From: Serpens sp035497915
GTDB taxonomy: Bacteria > Pseudomonadota > Gammaproteobacteria > Pseudomonadales > Pseudomonadaceae
Length of the DNA: 64,000 bases
Assembly (NCBI RefSeq): GCF_035497915.1
Contig: NZ_DATJCS010000015.1
Location: forward strand, 49,059 to 113,058
Direction of reading: 5' to 3'
Every line of letters starts with the position of its first letter. Within the stretch, counting starts at the first letter, position 1. The translations under genes were made by a program, and so were the position numbers. The notes beneath the pieces are model-generated. The model did no database searches and was not told the origin of the DNA. It saw only the letters and a program-made list of their open reading frames with translations. Positions 60,579 through 64,000 of this stretch are shown one piece after another.

Positions 60579-61718
60579 TCAGCTCCCCAGGGCCAGGCCA
60601 GTCAGGGTCTGGTTCACATGAATACCGTTGTATTGCTCACCATAGGTGCTAAAGCCGATGAACTTCGCCCCGCCGAGTGCGTCAGGCGCCAGTTGGGTGA
60701 GGTTTTTCTGCTGCAGTTCCAGGCGGCGCAGGATGCAGTCGCAGCCCAGCACCAGCTCGAGGTTGGGTACCTCCCGGCGCACTTTTTCCAGGTGCTGCTG
60801 AAGGTTGTCCAGCAAGGCATGTCCCTTGGCGACGGTGAGCACCAGGCCGGTGTCGATGGCGCAGTAAAAGGTCAGGCTGCCGTCCGGGTTGGCCTTCTGG
60901 ATGGAGCGGACGAAGTATTCCCCACCGATTCGGAGCATGACCGGATAGGCCGCAAAGATCTGCGGCGTCAGCTCCGTTACCTCCAGGCCCACGGCTCTGG
61001 CGTACTCTTCGGCGGCGGGGCCACCATTGATCTCCATCACGGTCCGGGTCGCGCAATCGCTCTCGGTGATCACCAGCCGGGTTTCCGTCGTTTCAAAGTG
61101 CTGAGTCTGAAACGTCTCGAACGGCAAGGTGGTCTCGAACAGCGTGAAGATCGCGGCGTTCTTCAGAAAACGCCCGTTCCAGTACACGAATGTTTCACCG
61201 AAATTGAGATCGTCGCCGGCCGAGCCGCCAATGATGGAGACGCCTCTCAACTGGCTATGGAGGGAAGCGGTAACCTGCTCCTCCAGCATCGACATGCCAT
61301 CCACCAGCAACAGGCCAAACATCTTGCCGGGGTCGAAATCGTCGGCCAGGTTGAGGGAACCGCGCAGATCGCGGGCCAGGATTTCGGCCTCTTCCAGACC
61401 GAAGTTATCCAGCGGATGGATCAGGCGCGGATGAATATGCAGCTCGTCCGAGGCCAGGCTCACCCCGACGACCCCACCCTCGATATAGCCCAGCTCGGAC
61501 GTGATCTCGCCCGCTGTGGTGCAGCCGATGACCGGACAGGTCAAGCGCTCTTGCAAGGTCGCGCTGAAAACATCGAGATCGTAGCGGGGGGAGCAGAAGA
61601 AAATGACCAGATTGGCGTCAGCCTGCTCCAGCCGCTCCGCCAGTTCTGTTGCAGCCTGGCGTGAGTCTGTCGCGGTGGAATGGGCCTTCTTGACGCGCAA
61701 GCGTTGTTGTTCCTGCAT
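60579..61718 (-). CDS. nosP: NosP-type FIST-domain nitric oxide sensor
   Basis: A 379-residue FIST protein. FIST_N spans about residues 20-220 (LVIFFCSPRYDLD, VIGCTTAGEITSELGY, GSAGDDLNF) and FIST_C the rest (VNQTLTGLALGS at the end). Adjacent FIST and kinase genes of this kind in P. aeruginosa and other species encode NosP, which binds heme and nitric oxide. The start ATG 61718 follows AAGGAGAG. First gene of the four-gene operon that ends in an HD-GYP phosphodiesterase, giving a plausible NO-to-c-di-GMP route. Confidence 0.85.
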   Translation of the reverse strand: MQEQQRLRVKKAHSTATDSRQAATELAERLEQADANLVIFFCSPRYDLDVFSATLQERLTCPVIGCTTAGEITSELGYIEGGVVGVSLASDELHIHPRLIHPLDNFGLEEAEILARDLRGSLNLADDFDPGKMFGLLLVDGMSMLEEQVTASLHSQLRGVSIIGGSAGDDLNFGETFVYWNGRFLKNAAIFTLFETTLPFETFQTQHFETTETRLVITESDCATRTVMEINGGPAAEEYARAVGLEVTELTPQIFAAYPVMLRIGGEYFVRSIQKANPDGSLTFYCAIDTGLVLTVAKGHALLDNLQQHLEKVRREVPNLELVLGCDCILRRLELQQKNLTQLAPDALGGAKFIGFSTYGEQYNGIHVNQTLTGLALGS

Positions 61719-62059
61719 GGTTCTCTCCTTGTGCTCCACGGGGATTCGCCCATAGCACTATTGCGCTGGGTTTATTGGCAATAGCGTAGCCACCGTACCA
61801 AGCATCTCTTTGTCGGGCTGACAGAGTTAACCGGAGAATGTTGTATTTACGCAGGGCAAACTGGCAAGCCCGCAATGAGCGACAATTTAACGCACCCATG
61901 CACGGCGCATCTGCCTGGCGATGCTCGGGCACAAGCTTGCACAAGCGATACGGCGGACCCGTTGCCAGCGCCGATGATTTCGGATGAGAAAGCAAACTTA
62001 CGGTGACCAAACCAGCTTCCATATTCTGCATTCCGACCAGAAATAAATACCGCCTCGCC
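61719..62059. other. Upstream region of nosP, no gene seen
   Basis: This 341-bp stretch holds the nosP promoter region and then the flank of the cassette array. No intact gene or strong hairpin was found in it. AT content rises toward the array. Confidence 0.5.
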
Positions 62060-62138
62060 GCGCTAACAGGCACGCGACATAGTCTGCGGAGCGGCAAGCT
62101 TTTTTCGCGCTTCCGGATTCAGCAACGAATTATGCGTC
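62060..62138 (-). repeat. attC-like site at the distal end of the cassette array
   Basis: On the minus strand it runs from GACGCATAAT to GTTAGCGC. The first arm is the complement of TTATGCGTC at 62524-62532, which marks the 5' end of the same cassette, as expected because the two ends of a cassette join to form one attC. It ends the last recognisable cassette. Confidence 0.55.
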
Positions 62139-62175
62139 TACATTGCCAAAAACAGTCGAATGCGCATTCCCAATG

Positions 62176-62490
62176 TTACTCGTCCGTTAGAACTTCGTTC
62201 GTAACATTGTCAACTACAACAGGACTGTCAAAGTACGTAATTGAAGGAGCCGTGCCGTACTTCTCCTGTACAAAATTCTTCCAGCTCTCGGTGTAAACCG
62301 CCTCTGCGTCAGCACGAGAGCGCCAGAGATAGACTCCGCCAGCAGTACGCCCATCTTCCGACAAGATATAGGACTTGCGAAAAAGGCCCAATACGCCCTG
62401 ATACTTTGGAGCCGTACTCAGGAAAATGCTTCACGCTTCCTCTCGCGTAATCGGCTTTGGCAACTGGAACGTCGTGATAGCGGTGATCAT
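62176..62490 (-). pseudogene. Cassette gene with in-frame stop, YdhR-like monooxygenase type
   Basis: The frame starts at ATG 62490 with AAGGAGAG upstream and reads MITAITTFQLPKPITREEA, then a TGA (62431-62433). It continues in the same frame with SIFLSTAPKYQGVLGLFRKSY, GGVYLWRSRADAEAVY and WKNFVQEKYGTAPS to 62176. The two parts form one ABM/YdhR-like small protein of about 104 residues, so the stop is a point mutation. The cassette ends are complementary (GACGCATAA and TTATGCGTC). Confidence 0.7.
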
Positions 62491-62533
62491 TTTAACTCTC
62501 CTTCCGTTGTAAATATCGTCAAAGACGCATAAC

Positions 62534-62691
62534 ACCGCAGTAGCAACGCGTAGGCAGTCCGGTGGAGGCCATGCTTTGGCCGGTCCTGTAATCTGCATAA
62601 CGCCATTTTTTAGCGGCGCCAATGTAGCATAGCGAAATGGGCGTCCGGTGGCCCGGGACGTACAACAACTACTGGTTAAGTATCTTTGCGA
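62534..62691. other. Degenerate attC-like material between two broken cassettes
   Basis: On the minus strand two GTTATGC cores (near 62595 and 62530) and two CACCGGAC blocks suggest one or two worn attC sites. Arms are not clean enough to draw a boundary. No gene is here. Confidence 0.35.
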
Positions 62692-63023
62692 TCATACACC
62701 CTGGCTCAGCATGAGGTGTAAAGGGTACATGGCGTAAACCATCAAAGCAGTTAGCGCGAGACTGGCGGCCGCAAGTTTCCCCAAGTGCTGCCTACGCGAC
62801 CCCCGAACTAGAGCAACTACCACAATAATGGTGGTCGTATCGGCACGACGATCCAGTAGCTACCGAGCGAGAATGCGAAGGACGACCATGCTGGTACTTC
62901 ACCGTAGAAAGACCGGAAAAACCTCTCAAACTCCGGCACGGCCGGAGTTTCCCGCCAATACCATGTAATTATCGATTGCAGCGCAACAGAAAGGAAAACT
63001 AGCAGGGTGAAAGATATTCTCAT
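62692..63023 (-). pseudogene. Frameshifted cassette gene for a small membrane protein
   Basis: From ATG 63023 (GGAAGGA upstream) the protein reads MRISFTLLVFLSVALQSIITW, PEFERFFRSFYGEVPAW and GSYWIVVPI, then a stop in frame. In the next frame the sequence continues TTIIVVVALVRGSRR, LAAASLALTALMVYAMYPLHLM and ends at TGA 62692. A single-base deletion near 62836-62843 explains this. The restored protein is about 110 residues with three membrane helices. No named family. Confidence 0.65.
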
Positions 63024-63033
63024 GGATCCTTCC

Positions 63034-63116
63034 AATAAACGATTAAGCTAACGGGCAGGCAAAGCACAGCTTTTGCGTTGAGCGAAGCGAACGGTGTTGA
63101 GCGCATTGCTATACGC
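63034..63116 (-). repeat. attC-like site between cassettes
   Basis: On the minus strand it starts with GCGTATAGC, exactly complementary to GCTATACGC at the 5' end of the same cassette (63352-63360). It carries GAGCGAAGCGAA, GCAAAGC and GATTAAGCTAAC (plus-strand reading) like the solitary site at 40882. The stop codon of the upstream gene lies inside its first arm, as is common in cassettes. Confidence 0.65.
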
Positions 63117-63342
63117 TGAATTGGCGTAGAGCGGCCATTAGCAAGGTGGCAAACACGAAAATTCCTACGCAGCATACGTAAGCCTCATTTTTTGATCCGC
63201 TTAGCCACTCGCGCTTTGGATATTTTCCAAGGGTAGCTGCTTTCACAAAAGGCCAACCTATAGCGTAAAAGAAGGTTCCCATTAGTAGGTCGGCTACTAC
63301 GTTGCCTAGGAAGCGGAGGATTAGGCTGAATATCTCGTCCAT
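63109..63342 (-). CDS. Cassette-borne small membrane protein, unknown
   Basis: A 77-residue protein with two to three hydrophobic helices (FSLILRFLGNVVADLLMGTFFYAIG; CCVGIFVFATLLMAAL). Start ATG 63342 follows TGGAGC by a short space. It lies between complementary cassette ends at 63108-63116 and 63352-63360. The GC content is well below the chromosomal genes. No family recognised. Confidence 0.6.
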   Translation of the reverse strand: MDEIFSLILRFLGNVVADLLMGTFFYAIGWPFVKAATLGKYPKREWLSGSKNEAYVCCVGIFVFATLLMAALRQFSV

Positions 63343-63351
63343 GTAGCTCCA

Positions 63352-63421
63352 GCGTATAGCGTTGAGTTAAGCCGACCGCTTTATCGGGTCGACTTGAATG
63401 AATGGTTAAGCTTCTTGAAGA
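63352..63421 (-). repeat. attC-like site between cassettes (classical short type)
   Basis: On the minus strand: GCTTAAC, then TTCAAGTCGACC, a short loop, GGTCGGCTTAACTCAACGC and GCTATACGC. The inner arms AAGTCGACC and GGTCGGCTT pair with one G-U, and CGGCTTAACTCAA is like the 3' half of classical integron 59-base elements. Confidence 0.7.
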
Positions 63422-63429
63422 AACAATTT

Positions 63430-63840
63430 TCAAGCCAGAGAGACATAAGCCGATTCGACTCTCGCATTATCATCATGGCACTTATCAGGAACATACAGCC
63501 TAATCTGGCTATCAATCACTATAAGGTCAGAGCCGTGCTCCAAATAGCATACGCCAAGCTCATTAAGAAGAGCGCATAAATCGGTACACCTGTAGCAAAA
63601 CACCTGAAGACTTTTGTAGATTAGCGTGGCGGACGCAGGAAATAACTCCACCCCTTTGATCAGCTCATTACTAGCGTAATAGACGTGCACGCCAATCTCA
63701 TCGTATGCATCGGTCGTGTTCTTAGAGAACTCCGTCTTCCGAAACTCAACAAAATCCCCACCAAGTACGGAGCGTACTCTTTTCCTTGTCATACCTTGGC
63801 TTAATGGGCCGATTCGCCCTTCAGAGAACTCGAACTCCAT
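63430..63840 (-). CDS. Cassette-borne hypothetical protein
   Basis: A 136-residue soluble protein beginning with MEFEFSEGRIGPLSQGMTRKR. Stretches such as VRSVLG, FVEFRKTEFSKNTTDAYDEIGVHVYY and the closing LYVPDKCHDDNARVESAYVSL recall a family of small cassette or immunity-like proteins; no function can be given. AT-rich. Its start is 20 bp from the 3' end of the group II intron, so its promoter, if any, was displaced by the insertion. Confidence 0.6.
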   Translation of the reverse strand: MEFEFSEGRIGPLSQGMTRKRVRSVLGGDFVEFRKTEFSKNTTDAYDEIGVHVYYASNELIKGVELFPASATLIYKSLQVFCYRCTDLCALLNELGVCYLEHGSDLIVIDSQIRLYVPDKCHDDNARVESAYVSLA

Positions 63841-63861
63841 ACGAAAGACCCAGACTACTTA

Positions 63862-64000
63862 ATCGGGATAGGGAGACGCCTCACGGCGCCTCTCCTCCCA
63901 CACCACCGTGCATACGGGTCACGTACACGGCGGTTCGATGAATATATTCCTGCCGCACCGCAATGGCCGGCAGCCCCAAGTTCGTGAAGTACCGCACTGG
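63862..64000 (-). mobile_element. Group IIC intron, 3' end (cut by window edge)
   Basis: On the minus strand a domain V-like hairpin (63902-63934) is formed by ACCGCCGTG-TACG and CGTA-TG-CACGGTGGT, with a two-base bulge and a CGC triad, the hallmarks of group IIC domain V. A second hairpin (GGAGAGGCG.../...CGTCTCC) and CCCTATCCCGAT end the element. The flanking exon begins TTAAGT, close to the complement of GCTTAAC at the other end of the cassette, so insertion is at an attC core. The maturase gene lies outside the window. Confidence 0.75.

Noticed and set aside
58836..61664. 942-codon open frame opposite the nahK-nosP genes
   Set aside because: Antisense shadow of two well-defined genes; no family features and no ribosome site.
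62431..62433. TGA as a possible selenocysteine codon
   Set aside because: No SECIS-like hairpin is evident just downstream, YdhR-like proteins do not use selenocysteine, and the neighbouring cassette is also broken.
1..64000. CRISPR array, tRNA or rRNA genes
   Set aside because: No regular spacer-repeat pattern, no tRNA cloverleaf and no rRNA sequence was recognised on either strand. A short or divergent tRNA could be missed by eye.

Overview
The window is chromosomal DNA of a Pseudomonas-like gammaproteobacterium. The evidence is high GC, dense short-spaced operons, a REP-type palindrome pair (29080-29147) of the kind common in Pseudomonas, and several Pseudomonas-style neighbourhoods: prmB / cysteine hydrolase / Smr / folE, nirBD followed by a phosphatase-kinase, and PcpS and PhaG relatives. 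The right edge (about 62-64 kb) looks different. It holds short, lower-GC, partly broken genes separated by attC-like sites, and it ends in the 3' end of a group IIC intron. That combination is a chromosomal integron cassette array. The integron integrase, if present, lies beyond the right edge.

Layout. 0-7.3 kb: MFS fragment, PcpS-type phosphopantetheinyl transferase, then a leftward operon (BenE-type transporter, YggS, class III aminotransferase, GlyA) divergent from a MocR regulator; four of these five products use or bind pyridoxal phosphate. 7.4-8.5 kb: small secreted protein and a Yip1 membrane protein. 8.5-17.4 kb: copper resistance block with a divergent two-component system, a copper P-type ATPase, CopG, a YVTN beta-propeller protein, CopA multicopper oxidase and CopB. 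The two rightward promoters share an almost identical operator-promoter sequence. 17.5-24.0 kb: glycine-zipper protein, then the assimilatory nitrite reductase unit nirBD with a formate/nitrite-type transporter and a PP2C phosphatase-kinase fusion. It is preceded by a sigma-54-type promoter, a two-hairpin ANTAR-responsive leader and an intrinsic terminator. 24.1-29.1 kb: HigBA-like toxin-antitoxin pair, GIDE-domain protein with LemA, AraC regulator, FAD oxidoreductase.

29.2-36.9 kb: ThDP-dependent decarboxylase-like enzyme, prmB, cysteine hydrolase relative, Smr protein, GTP cyclohydrolase I, lipoprotein hydrolase, PuuD-like membrane cytochrome. 37-40.9 kb: DUF4105 and DUF3015 envelope genes, a decayed vsr-like gene, and a low-GC orphan gene next to a solitary attC-like site. 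41-47.4 kb: two LysR regulators with divergent targets (RidA, SDR), a broken VOC gene, a zinc alcohol dehydrogenase, a YcaC-like hydrolase and an alpha/beta hydrolase. 47.4-51.2 kb: queC-queD-queE (preQ0 synthesis), an autoregulated-looking ParD-like gene fused in operon to methionine aminopeptidase, and a PhaG/RhlA-type transacylase. 51.6-56.8 kb: surface-glycan-like operon (glycosyltransferase, UDP-galactopyranose mutase, glycoside hydrolase-like protein, ABC exporter). 57.2-61.7 kb: NosP nitric oxide sensor, hybrid kinase, single-domain receiver and HD-GYP c-di-GMP phosphodiesterase in one tight leftward operon. 61.7-64 kb: cassette array and intron.

Start sites were chosen from Shine-Dalgarno matches and family lengths. 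All functional calls are from recognition of motifs and families by eye, without database searches.
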